Of a stretch of 64,000 bases of DNA, positions 36,940 to 44,958 are shown piece by piece. The first letter of the stretch is position 1. The number at the start of each line of letters is the position of its first letter. Below the pieces are notes generated by a model. That model saw only the letters and a program-made list of their open reading frames with translations. It did no database searches and was not told where the DNA came from. Source of the stretch: Aeromicrobium stalagmiti (GTDB taxonomy: Bacteria; Actinomycetota; Actinomycetes; Propionibacteriales; Nocardioidaceae). The DNA is taken from positions 124,001 through 188,000 of the forward strand of contig NZ_JABSTZ010000004.1 of NCBI RefSeq assembly GCF_013283745.1, written 5' to 3'. Both the position numbers and the translations under genes were made by a program.

Positions 36940-38277
36940 ATGAAGAACAAACTTGCCAAGAACTCCCTGGCAGCCGGCCTGGCGACGTTGATCGTCACCG
37001 CCGGCCTGTCATTCTCGGCCAATGGTGCCGACGAGCCCGTGGCACAGTCCTCGGCCAGCGCCGTCAAGGGCACGGGCCTGTTCAGCATCCTCGACGGAGG
37101 CTCCTGCGAGGCAGAGTTCCCGACCGGTACCCCCACGGGGACGTGCGGTGAGGGACTCAACACCAACTCCATCGACGCGTACTCGCAGAACGCGACCGCT
37201 GGCCTCGACGGCGACAACGGCGTCTCGGCCGCTGACGCGAGCGTCGCCCCGATCGCCGCTCTCGACCTGCAGTCGACGCTCGACCTCAGCGACCTGGTCA
37301 TCGACCTCACCGAGATCGACACCGGCACGATCCTCGACGGCGTGGTCGGCGACCTCGCCGGCGGCGTGCTGAAGGAGCTGCTGCTGACGATCCTCGAGCC
37401 GGTCACCACGATCCTCGACGACACGCTGAACAGCGTCCTCGGCGGCCTTGACGACGCTCTGCCGCTGTCGCTGGAGATCGGCGCCGTCAACGCAGAGGCC
37501 AGCGCCACCCCCGGCGACGCCGAGGGCACCAGCACCGTGGCCGACATCAACATCGTCGTCGACCTCGGTGGACAGCAGATCAAGGTTCCGGTCACCGCCG
37601 GCACCGCGCCCAACTCCAACCTCCTGATCGGCGCGCCGCAGGACCTGGTCGACGGCATCATCCTCGGCCTGACCGACACGCTGACGCAGAGCCTCGGTGG
37701 CGCCCTGAGCGGCCTCAACCCGCTGCTCAACGGCCTCAACGCCCAGCTCGTGGGCCCGCTGCTCGATGCCCTCGAGCCGCAGCTGCTGACCGCCGTCGCC
37801 GACCTGCTGGAGCCGGTCGTCAGCGGAACGGTCAACAAGCAGGTCGAGGGTCCGGCCGCCGGCGAGCTCGACGTCACGGCGCTGAGCCTGACGCTGCTCG
37901 GCACCAACACGCTCGACCTGGCTCGTGTCCACGTCGGCCCCAACCGCGTCAACGACGTGGCGGACGACGCCGACACCAACGCTGACGCGGATGCCGACGC
38001 TGATGTCGACGCCGATGCAGACGTCGACGTCGATGTCGACGCGGATGCCGACGCTGATGCAGATGCCGACGCTGACGCAGATGCAGATGCCGACGCTGAC
38101 GCCAACGCCGACGCGGTGGCCGACGCCGACGCGCAGTCCGATGCCGACGTGACGCAGGCCCTGCCGGACGCCGGTGCGCCGCGCAACCTGATGCCGTTCA
38201 TGTTCCTGGGCCTGGCCCTGGTGATGTTCGGTGGAGCGGTTCTCCTCAACGAGAAGCGTCGCCAGCTGGCATCCTGA
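36940..38277 (+). CDS. Secreted, sortase-type surface protein with Asp-Ala repeats
   Basis: This 445-residue protein has a signal peptide ([20 protein letters not shown]... cleaved near SANGA), a domain of about 300 residues rich in Leu, Asp and Gly ([20 protein letters not shown]), and then an Asp-Ala/Asp-Val dipeptide repeat (residues about 342-403). The end is a wall-sorting-like signal: LPDAG at residues 408-412, a hydrophobic helix and the basic tail NEKRRQ. LPDAG differs from LPxTG by Ala for Thr. It is probably displayed on the wall or held in the membrane, with the acidic repeat as a stalk or cation-binding region. Two DUF5819-HTTM pairs flank it. No known domain is recognised in the main body. 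Confidence 0.85.
   Translation: MKNKLAKNSLAAGLATLIVTAGLSFSANGADEPVAQSSASAVKGTGLFSILDGGSCEAEFPTGTPTGTCGEGLNTNSIDAYSQNATAGLDGDNGVSAADASVAPIAALDLQSTLDLSDLVIDLTEIDTGTILDGVVGDLAGGVLKELLLTILEPVTTILDDTLNSVLGGLDDALPLSLEIGAVNAEASATPGDAEGTSTVADINIVVDLGGQQIKVPVTAGTAPNSNLLIGAPQDLVDGIILGLTDTLTQSLGGALSGLNPLLNGLNAQLVGPLLDALEPQLLTAVADLLEPVVSGTVNKQVEGPAAGELDVTALSLTLLGTNTLDLARVHVGPNRVNDVADDADTNADADADADVDADADVDVDVDADADADADADADADADADADANADAVADADAQSDADVTQALPDAGAPRNLMPFMFLGLALVMFGGAVLLNEKRRQLAS
37981..38112 (+). repeat. Degenerate 6-base repeat encoding Asp-Ala
   Basis: The DNA alternates GAYGCN and similar codons for about 130 bases, so most of the encoded stretch is [20 protein letters not shown]. Codons vary between GAC/GAT and GCC/GCT/GCG/GCA, so the repeat is old or selected at protein level, not a recent slippage product. 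Confidence 0.85.
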
Positions 38278-38296
38278 TCGACCCAGCACCACCCAT

Positions 38297-38329
38297 CGCT
38301 GCCGGTGACCGTCTCGGTCACCGGCAGCG
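38297..38329 (+). terminator. Stem-loop terminator after the surface protein gene
   Basis: CGCTGCCGGTGACC (38297-38310) pairs perfectly with GGTCACCGGCAGCG (38316-38329) around GTCTC. It lies 19 bases past the stop codon and separates the surface protein gene from the second DUF5819 gene. Confidence 0.8.
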
Positions 38330-38359
38330 GTGTGCCCGGGCCCGTCTAGGATGGAGATC

Positions 38360-39115
38360 ATGTCGGTGACCAGCGCGGAGCCGTCTGCTCCCCGGCCGTG
38401 GCAGCGGCGTCTCGTCGTCCTGCTGGCGCTGGCGGCGGTCGCCCACTCGGTCGTGATCGCCTTCTGGCTGTCGCCCCAGAGCCCGGTCCGTAGCCTGTTC
38501 GGCAGCAAGAACCTGACGACGTACGTCAACCCGTACTTCGAGCAGTCGTGGAGCGAACTGGCGCCCAACGCGCAGTTCGTCGACGAGTCGTTCAGCCTCC
38601 GGGCCCAGGTCAAGGACGACGAGACGGGGAAGATCACGATGAGCGAGTGGGTCGACGTGACGGCAGTCGAGGACGACTCGCTGCGTCACGACGTCGACCC
38701 GGCCCGCGCCCACCTGATGGCCCGCAAGCTGGCGACCAACCTCAACGGCGCGATGTACGGGCTCAACGCCAAGCAGCGCGCTCTGGTGCGTGAGTCCTAC
38801 ACCCGGGAGCCGATCGCCCAGCTGGGCCCGCGCCTGCTCGGTGCCGGCAACGACCGTCTGGGGGCGGTCGAGACCTACGTCGCCTACGACGTCATGGCCA
38901 CGCGGTTTGCCTCGATGTATGCCAAGGCCCGCTTCGACGGGCGCATCCTGAAGGTGCAGTACCTCGTGGGGCGCCGCACCGTGCCGCCCGCGGCCGATCG
39001 TGGCACGACGACGGTCCGTGACAAGGACTTCAACTACTTCCGGTTCGGCTTCCGGCGCGGCTACGACGCGTCGTTCGAAGCACAGACCGCATTCGATGAC
39101 TACGTGGGGAAGTGA
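38360..39115 (+). CDS. DUF5819 family membrane-anchored protein (copy 2)
   Basis: This 251-residue protein has one N-terminal helix (residues about 18-36) and a DUF5819-like motif YVNPYFEQSWSELAPNA, followed by a mixed soluble region. It is clearly diverged from copy 1 (EQSWSELAPN against AQNWRLFAPA). ATG 38360 lies 7 bases after TAGGAT (38347-38352). The partner HTTM gene starts 4 bases after its stop, so the pair layout of copy 1 is repeated. Confidence 0.85.
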   Translation: MSVTSAEPSAPRPWQRRLVVLLALAAVAHSVVIAFWLSPQSPVRSLFGSKNLTTYVNPYFEQSWSELAPNAQFVDESFSLRAQVKDDETGKITMSEWVDVTAVEDDSLRHDVDPARAHLMARKLATNLNGAMYGLNAKQRALVRESYTREPIAQLGPRLLGAGNDRLGAVETYVAYDVMATRFASMYAKARFDGRILKVQYLVGRRTVPPAADRGTTTVRDKDFNYFRFGFRRGYDASFEAQTAFDDYVGK

Positions 39116-39119
39116 GCGC

Positions 39120-40229
39120 GTGATCGACCTGGCACAGCGACTGACCGTGGCTCCGCGGCGGTGGACGGGTGCAGCCGAGGACTGGCTGCTCGCGGAGCCC
39201 CGCGCACTGTACGGCGCTGCGCTCTGCCGCATCGGCACGGCGCTGTCCGTCCTGGGGCTGCTCGTCTCGAACTTCACGAGCCGGGAGGTGTGGGTCGGGC
39301 AGGGGTCGGTCTGGGCCGAGCCGGCCCGCGCCCTGAGCCAGTTCCCCGAGCTCGCCCTGCTCGACGGCGTCAGCGGTGACGTCCTCACGCTCTTCTACGT
39401 CGTCACGATGCTCAGCACCGTCGCGCTGGCGCTTGGCTGGCACACCAAGGCCGCCAACGTCGTGACGCTGATCGGCTTCATCGCCGTCGTGGCCCAGAAC
39501 CCCGTGGTCGGTGACGAGGGCGACAACCTCGTGCGCATCACGCTGCTGTGGCTGCTGCTCATGCGCACCGCGGAGCACTGGTCGCTCGACGCTCGACGCC
39601 GCGAGCTGCGGGTCGCCTCGTCGTCCGGATCGGCCAGCGCGATGCGGCAGGCGTGGGACGGTGAGCAGGTGCTGCCGGGGTGGTTGTCGTCCGGGCTGCA
39701 CCACGTCGGCCTGATCGGCCTCATGACGCAGACGGTCCTGCTGTTCACCGCCGGTGGCCTCGACAAGGTCTCGCAGGACATCTGGCAGCGGGGCACGGCG
39801 CTCTACTCCACGATGCAGCTGCCGGAGTTCCGTCCCTATCCATGGCTCTCGGACGCCGTGTCGTCCAGCTCGGTGCTGCTCGCGATCCTCACCTACGCCG
39901 TGCTGCTGACCCAGCTGTTCTTCGCGCCACTGCTGCTCAACCCGATCACGCGCCGGATCGTCCTCGCGGCCGCGATCGCCGTCAACGTCGTCCTGGCCGT
40001 GCTGCTGGCGCTACCCTGGAGCTCGTTGGCCTACATCGCGCTCGCCGGCCTGTTCGTGTCGACCGAGACCTACGAGCGGCTCGACGAGTGGGTGCGCGAG
40101 CGCGGCGCGCCGGTCGGCGACTGGCTCGCGCTGCGGTCGTACGACGTGCAGGACGCGATCGCGGCCGTGCTCGACCGGACGTGGTGGCCGGCCGTCGACT
40201 GGGTGCGGGCGACCGTGTTCCGGCGCTGA
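39120..40229 (+). CDS. HTTM domain membrane protein (copy 2)
   Basis: This 369-residue protein has multiple transmembrane helices. RALYGAALCRIGTALSVLGLLVSNF, VVAQNPVVGDEGDNLVRITLLWLLLMRTAEHWSLD and LFTAGGLDKVSQDIWQRGTALY match the HTTM pattern seen in copy 1. The start GTG 39120 is inferred from its position just after the DUF5819 stop, with weak ribosome-site support. A C-terminal soluble tail of about 60 residues is longer than in copy 1. Confidence 0.86.
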   Translation: MIDLAQRLTVAPRRWTGAAEDWLLAEPRALYGAALCRIGTALSVLGLLVSNFTSREVWVGQGSVWAEPARALSQFPELALLDGVSGDVLTLFYVVTMLSTVALALGWHTKAANVVTLIGFIAVVAQNPVVGDEGDNLVRITLLWLLLMRTAEHWSLDARRRELRVASSSGSASAMRQAWDGEQVLPGWLSSGLHHVGLIGLMTQTVLLFTAGGLDKVSQDIWQRGTALYSTMQLPEFRPYPWLSDAVSSSSVLLAILTYAVLLTQLFFAPLLLNPITRRIVLAAAIAVNVVLAVLLALPWSSLAYIALAGLFVSTETYERLDEWVRERGAPVGDWLALRSYDVQDAIAAVLDRTWWPAVDWVRATVFRR

Positions 40230-40250
40230 CGTGGCGATAGGCTCCCACCC

Positions 40251-40643
40251 GTGAAGGTGCTCATCAACATCCTGCTCGGACTCTCGGTCGTGGCGATCAT
40301 CGCCGCGGTGATCTTCTTCTTCACGACGCGCTCGGCCGAGAAGGAGCAGGAAGCCACACCGCCGAAGGTCGAGAAGGTCGTCCTGATGTCGACCAGCGGC
40401 ATCGTGGCCAACATCGACCGGCGTCTCGAGGCCCAGGCCGGCTTCCCGCTGAAGGCTCGCTGCCCGAAGAAGGTCGACGAGGCCATCGGCACGACGTTCC
40501 GGTGCAGCGTGCGCCGGGAGAGCGACGGCCAGAGGATCGCCGTCGCCAGCGTCAAGATCGTCGGAGCCGGCGGACAGTTCAAGTGGACGTCGAAGCCGGT
40601 CGCGCGGCCGACCCCGACCCCGACCGTCGCGTCGGTGTCGTAG
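40251..40643 (+). CDS. DUF4333-like membrane-anchored protein
   Basis: This 130-residue protein has one N-terminal helix (LINILLGLSVVAIIAAVIFFF) and a small exported domain with two cysteines in CPKKVDEAIGTTFRCSV, the pattern of DUF4333. The end is Pro/Thr-rich. GTG 40251 lies 7 bases after TAGGCT (40238-40243), so the message is leaderless. The function is unknown. Confidence 0.82.
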   Translation: MKVLINILLGLSVVAIIAAVIFFFTTRSAEKEQEATPPKVEKVVLMSTSGIVANIDRRLEAQAGFPLKARCPKKVDEAIGTTFRCSVRRESDGQRIAVASVKIVGAGGQFKWTSKPVARPTPTPTVASVS

Positions 40644-40647
40644 GGCC

Positions 40648-41865
40648 TCAGGCGATCCGGGCGGCGACCCGGCGCCCCGAGAGGATCAGCACCACGACGG
40701 GGATCGTCAGGACGGCGGCTGCGGCGTTGAGCGTGCCGAAGCCGCTGATGGCGACCACCAGACCGGCCAGCAGGCCGCCGAGGGCACCGGCGAGGTTCAT
40801 CGTGAGGTCAGACAACCCCTGCACCAGCGGCCGGGTGGCCACGTCGAGCGAGGCGGTCAGCTTGGCGGCGCCGGCGATGACCGAGGCCGACCAGCCGATG
40901 CCCAGCAGGGTGAGCCCGATCGTGATCTGCACCTCGGAGCTGCCCGACGTGCCGGCGACGAACACCGCGAGGACGAGGACGGACTGCCCGAGCAGGATCG
41001 TGCGGTCGTGCCCCCAGGAGTCGCTGAGCCAGCCCATCACGGGGGACAGGGCGAACATCCCCGCAATGTGGAGGCTGATCGTCAGGCCGATCACCTTGAG
41101 GGCTGCTCCGTGGTCCTCCATGTGGACGGGCGTCAGGGCCATGACGGCGACCATCACTGCGTGGGACGAGGCGATCGCCCAGATCGCGGTGAGCGTGCGT
41201 CCGCGGGCGTAGGGGAGGGCGGCCCGGATGCCACGGGGCGCCGGTGCTGCACCGGCCGCGTGCACCAGGGGATCGGGGCGCAACAGGGCCAGCGTCAGCA
41301 GCCCTGCGACGCCGAAGCCCACCGCGGAGAAGATCATCGGCCCGGCGAGGTCGGGCACGCCGACGGCATCGGCGAAGGACGCGCCCGGGCCGGTGAGGTT
41401 GGGGCCGATGACGGCCCCCACGGTCGTGGACCACACGACGATCGACAGCGAGCGTCCGATCTGGCTCGGCTCGGCCCGGTCGACGGCGGCGAAACGCGAC
41501 TGCAGGTTGGCGGCCGTGCTGCCGCCGAACATGACCAGGCCGAGCAGCGTGACGGGCAGGGACTCGAGCTCGGCGCCGACGACCGAGACGGCGGCACCGG
41601 CGGCGCCGGCGAGCCAGCCGAGGGTGAGGGCGGGGCGACGTCCGGCCCGGGCCGCGATGGAGGAGAGCGGGATCGTGAAGGCGGCCGCACCCAGCGTGAG
41701 CATGACGACGGCCATGCCCGACCAGCCGGACGACCCGGTGATGTCCTTGATGAGCAGCGCGCCGACGGCGAGGCCCGCCCCGTTGCCGACGCCCCCGATG
41801 ACCTGGACGAGGACGAGGACCGCAACAATCCTGCGCTGGACGGGGTCGATCGCCGCTGAGGTCAC
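40648..41865 (-). CDS. MFS transporter
   Basis: This 405-residue protein has about 12 transmembrane helices and MFS signatures such as SIAARAGRRPALTLGWLAG between helices 2 and 3 and GWLSDSWGHDRTILLGQ in the second half. It probably exports a drug or small molecule. GTG 41865 lies 6 bases after TAGATT (41872-41877, minus strand). It ends 4 bases before the convergent DUF4333 stop. Confidence 0.9.
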   Translation of the reverse strand: MTSAAIDPVQRRIVAVLVLVQVIGGVGNGAGLAVGALLIKDITGSSGWSGMAVVMLTLGAAAFTIPLSSIAARAGRRPALTLGWLAGAAGAAVSVVGAELESLPVTLLGLVMFGGSTAANLQSRFAAVDRAEPSQIGRSLSIVVWSTTVGAVIGPNLTGPGASFADAVGVPDLAGPMIFSAVGFGVAGLLTLALLRPDPLVHAAGAAPAPRGIRAALPYARGRTLTAIWAIASSHAVMVAVMALTPVHMEDHGAALKVIGLTISLHIAGMFALSPVMGWLSDSWGHDRTILLGQSVLVLAVFVAGTSGSSEVQITIGLTLLGIGWSASVIAGAAKLTASLDVATRPLVQGLSDLTMNLAGALGGLLAGLVVAISGFGTLNAAAAVLTIPVVVLILSGRRVAARIA

Positions 41866-41882
41866 CCGAGCAATCTAGTGCA

Positions 41883-41926
41883 GTGGTCTCGATACACGCC
41901 CTCGTCCCTCGGGCGCACTCGACCAC
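41883..41926. repeat. Palindromic intergenic element (GTGGTC...GACCAC)
   Basis: The outer arms GTGG(TC)TCGA (41883-41892) and TCGACCAC (41919-41926) and the inner arms GCCC (41898-41901) and GGGC (41911-41914) form a two-part hairpin just upstream of the MFS promoter. Its form suggests a dispersed REP-like element; the copy number elsewhere is unknown. Confidence 0.5.
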
Positions 41927-41937
41927 CGAGAAGGAAG

Positions 41938-42032
41938 GCACCCCGCGCCGTCACCCCAGGTCCGAGCGAGCGCAGCGAGCAAAGAACAAGCACCCCGCGC
42001 CGTGACCCCAGGTCCGAGCGAGCGCAGCGAGC
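41938..42032. repeat. 43-base direct repeat, two copies
   Basis: The segment at 41938-41980 recurs at 41990-42032 with one mismatch. Key sequence is CACCCCGCGCCGT followed by CCAGGTCCGAGCGAGCGCAG. A 9-base spacer separates the copies. The following stretch to 42,110 is rich in GCAGCGAGC and GAGCGCCAGC motifs. It is non-coding, between the M13 peptidase stop and the MFS gene. Confidence 0.75.
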
Positions 42033-42114
42033 GATGGACAAGCGGCCGCAGCGAGCGCCAGCGAGCTGCGGAGAGCGGCGACGAAGGAGCCGCGAGGCGG
42101 CGGAGCCGCCCCGC

Positions 42115-44058
42115 TTACCAAATGGTGACTCTCGCCTCCGGCTCCAGCCACAGGTCGTCGTCGGCCGTGACGTCGAACGCTGCGTAGAACGCATCGATGT
42201 TGCGCACGACCTGGTTGCAGCGGAACTCCGGCGGGGAGTGCGGGTCGACGGTGAGCCGGCGAACGGTCTCGGCCGGGCGGACCTTGGACTGCCAGGCCTG
42301 GGCCCAGGAGATGAAGAACCGCTGGTCGGGGGTGAGCCCGTCGATCGGGTCGGCGGCCGGCTGCGTCAGGCGGAACGCCTGGTGGGCGATGCCGAGCCCG
42401 CCGAGGTCGCCGATGTTCTCGCCGATCGTGAGTGATCCGTTGACCGGCTTGCCGTCGGCCCCGGCGGGGGAGAGCGCGTCGTACTGGGCGACGAGCGCCG
42501 AGGTCAGCTGCTCGAACGAGGTGCGGTCGTCGTCGGTCCACCAGTTGCTGAGCGCACCGGTGCCGTCGTACTGGGAGCCCTGGTCGTCGAAGCCGTGGCC
42601 GATCTCGTGGCCGATGACGGCGCCGATCGCGCCGTAGTTGACGGCGTCGTCGGCGTCGGCGTGGAAGAAGGGGGGCTGCAGGATCGCTGCCGGGAAGACG
42701 ATCTCGTTCATGGTCGGGTTGTAGTAGGCATTGACGGTCTGCGGCGTCATGTACCACTCGTCGCGGTCGATCGGCGCACCGATCTTGGCGAGCTCGCGAT
42801 CGGTCGCGACGGCGATCGCGCGGCGGACGTTGCCGAGCAGGTCGTCGGGAGCGGTCTGGAGGGCCTCGTAGTCCTTGAACGCCTCGGGGTGGCCGATCTT
42901 GGGGTTGAACGAGTCGAGCTTGTCGTGGGCGCGCTTCTTGGTGTCGTCGCTCATCCACGGCAGCGCCGAGATGCTCTGGCGATAGGCCTCGAGCAGGTTG
43001 TCGATCAGCTCGGTCATCCGCTCCTTGGACGCCGGCGGGAACTCGGTGCGCACGTAGATCTTGCCGACGGCCTCGCCCATGGCGCCCTCGACGAACCCGA
43101 CTCCGCGCTTCCAGCGGGGACGCAGCTCGTCGGTGCCGCTGAGGGTGCGGCCGTAGAACTCGAAGTTGGCGTTGACGAAGTCAGACGACAGGTAGGGGGA
43201 GGCGCTGTGGACGACCTGCCAGCGCAGCCAGTCCTTCCACGCGTCGAGCTCGGCCTCGACCAGCAGGGTCTCGAGGCCCTCGAGGAAGGACGGCTGCGAG
43301 ACGACGACCTCGGCGATGACCTGCGCCGGCACCTGTGCGCCGTCGGACCAGGACGCCCAGTCGAACGACGGGGCCAGCGACTGCAGGCCGTCGACGGCCA
43401 GCAGGTTGTAGGTCTTCTGGGCGTCGCGGCAGGCGACGCGGTCCCAGTGGAACGTGGCGAGGCGGGTCTCGAGGTCCATGATGCGGGCCGCGCGACCGGC
43501 GGCGTCGTCGAGGCCCGCCAGGCCGAGCAGCGTCGTGAGGTGCGCGACGTACGCCTCGCGGATGGCGGCGGACTCGTCCTCGCGGTAGTAGGACTCGTCG
43601 GGCAGGCCGATCCCGCCCTGGCTGAGGTGGGTGATGTAGCGGTCGGGGTTGCCGCGGTCGGGTGCGATGTACATGCCGAAGACGCTGCCCACCCCTTGAC
43701 GGTCGAGCACGCCCAGCACCTCGACGAAGGACGGGATGTCGCTGATGGCGTCGACCTGGGCGAGCTCGGCGCCCAGTGGCGCGGCGCCCAGCGCCTCGAT
43801 GCGGTCCTCGTCCATGAAGCTGGCGTAGAGATCGCCGATCTTGCGCTGCTCGTCGTCCTGAGGGTCCTGGCTCGCGGTCTCGATGATCTCGCGGACCTTG
43901 GCCTCGGCCTCGTCGACGAGCGTCACGAACGACCCGGCGGTCGCGCGGTCCGGCTTGATCTCGGTGGAGTCGAGCCACGGTCCGTTCACGTGGCGGAACA
44001 GGTCGTCCTGGACGCGGGTGGAGGGGTCGAACTGGGACATGTCGATGCCGTGGGTCAC
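42115..44058 (-). CDS. M13 family metallopeptidase
   Basis: This 647-residue protein is a neprilysin/PepO-like zinc endopeptidase. The zinc site is VIGHEIGHGFDDQG (HExxH near residue 482), with the third ligand in TIGENIGDLGGL. NAYYNPTMNEIVFPAAILQPPFF and the C-terminal FRCNQVVRNIDAFYAAFDV are also typical. There is no signal peptide, so it is probably cytoplasmic, like many actinobacterial M13 enzymes. GTG 44058 lies 6 bases from a -10 element (44065-44070) shared with the divergent gene. Confidence 0.95.
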   Translation of the reverse strand: MTHGIDMSQFDPSTRVQDDLFRHVNGPWLDSTEIKPDRATAGSFVTLVDEAEAKVREIIETASQDPQDDEQRKIGDLYASFMDEDRIEALGAAPLGAELAQVDAISDIPSFVEVLGVLDRQGVGSVFGMYIAPDRGNPDRYITHLSQGGIGLPDESYYREDESAAIREAYVAHLTTLLGLAGLDDAAGRAARIMDLETRLATFHWDRVACRDAQKTYNLLAVDGLQSLAPSFDWASWSDGAQVPAQVIAEVVVSQPSFLEGLETLLVEAELDAWKDWLRWQVVHSASPYLSSDFVNANFEFYGRTLSGTDELRPRWKRGVGFVEGAMGEAVGKIYVRTEFPPASKERMTELIDNLLEAYRQSISALPWMSDDTKKRAHDKLDSFNPKIGHPEAFKDYEALQTAPDDLLGNVRRAIAVATDRELAKIGAPIDRDEWYMTPQTVNAYYNPTMNEIVFPAAILQPPFFHADADDAVNYGAIGAVIGHEIGHGFDDQGSQYDGTGALSNWWTDDDRTSFEQLTSALVAQYDALSPAGADGKPVNGSLTIGENIGDLGGLGIAHQAFRLTQPAADPIDGLTPDQRFFISWAQAWQSKVRPAETVRRLTVDPHSPPEFRCNQVVRNIDAFYAAFDVTADDDLWLEPEARVTIW

Positions 44059-44063
44059 GTCAG

Positions 44064-44070
44064 TAGGCTA
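44064..44070. promoter_or_regulatory. Bidirectional -10 element (TAGGCTA)
   Basis: TAGGCTA reads as TAGGCT on the plus strand (44064-44069) and TAGCCT on the minus strand (44065-44070). The minus box is 6 bases from the M13 GTG start (leaderless). The plus box would start transcription near 44076, giving the siderophore-interacting gene a leader of about 14 bases with GAGG at 44078-44081. One site therefore appears to drive both genes. Confidence 0.6.
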
Positions 44071-44089
44071 CACAGGTGAGGCCAGACCG

Positions 44090-44932
44090 ATGAGCAAGAA
44101 TCTTCCCGCCCGACTGACCGTCGTCCGCACCGAGACGGTCGCTCCGACGCTGCTCCGGGTGGTGCTCGGGGGCGATGGTTTCGCCGACTTCCTCGCCAAC
44201 CACGACGCGATGCGCGAGCCCTTCACCGACGAGTACGTCAAGCTCGTCTTCCTCGCTGACGGCTTCGACTATCCGGACCCGCTCGACCTCGACGTCGTCA
44301 AGGAGACGATGCCGCAGGAGGCGTGGCCGGTGCTGCGGACCTACACGGTCCGCTGGGTCGACACCGACGAGCAGCAGCTCGCGATCGACTTCGTGGTGCA
44401 CGGTGACGAAGGCGTCGCCGGCCCGTGGGCGGCTGCGGCGCAGCCGGGTGACGTGATCCACCTGCGCGGACCCAATGGCGGCTACCGCCCCGATCCGTCC
44501 GCCGACTGGGTGCTCTTCGTCGGCGACGAGGCCGGTCTGCCGGCGATCGCGGCCTCGGTCCACTCGTTGCCCGCAGGGGCCCGCGCCGTCGCCTTCGTCG
44601 AGGTGCACGGGCCCGACGACGAGATCCCGCTGCGCACCGATGCCGACCTCGACGTGCACTGGCTGCACCGGGGCGACGCCGCGCCGGGCACCACGACGCT
44701 GCTCGACGACGCCGTGCGAGCGTGGTCGTGGCCGCAGGGGCGCGTCCAGGCGTTCATCCACGGCGAGTCGGCGCTGCTCAAGAGCGTCCGCCCCTATGCG
44801 TTGAACGAGCGCGGGGTGGCTCGTGGCGACCTCTCGGTGTCGGCCTACTGGCGCCGGGGCGCGACGGAGGAGGGCTTCCGGGTGTGGAAGTCGCAGCAGA
44901 CCGAGGCGGTCATGCGACCGGGGGCGTCCTGA
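44090..44932 (+). CDS. Siderophore-interacting protein (FAD/NAD(P)H ferric reductase family)
   Basis: This 280-residue protein has the FAD-binding signature LRTYTVRWVD, then GPWAAAAQPGDVIHLRGPNGGYRP and the NAD(P)-binding WVLFVGDEAGLPAI. The SIP family (ViuB-like) reduces ferric siderophores in the cytoplasm. ATG 44090 is chosen because GAGG lies 8 bases upstream. No siderophore uptake or synthesis genes are adjacent. Confidence 0.93.
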   Translation: MSKNLPARLTVVRTETVAPTLLRVVLGGDGFADFLANHDAMREPFTDEYVKLVFLADGFDYPDPLDLDVVKETMPQEAWPVLRTYTVRWVDTDEQQLAIDFVVHGDEGVAGPWAAAAQPGDVIHLRGPNGGYRPDPSADWVLFVGDEAGLPAIAASVHSLPAGARAVAFVEVHGPDDEIPLRTDADLDVHWLHRGDAAPGTTTLLDDAVRAWSWPQGRVQAFIHGESALLKSVRPYALNERGVARGDLSVSAYWRRGATEEGFRVWKSQQTEAVMRPGAS

Positions 44933-44958
44933 GGTCGTACGGACGGTAACCTCGTCGG

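Noticed and set aside
37981-38112. Short repeat array that could be taken for a CRISPR
   Set aside because: The unit is 6 bases, it is in frame and encodes Asp-Ala; there are no unique spacers or cas genes.
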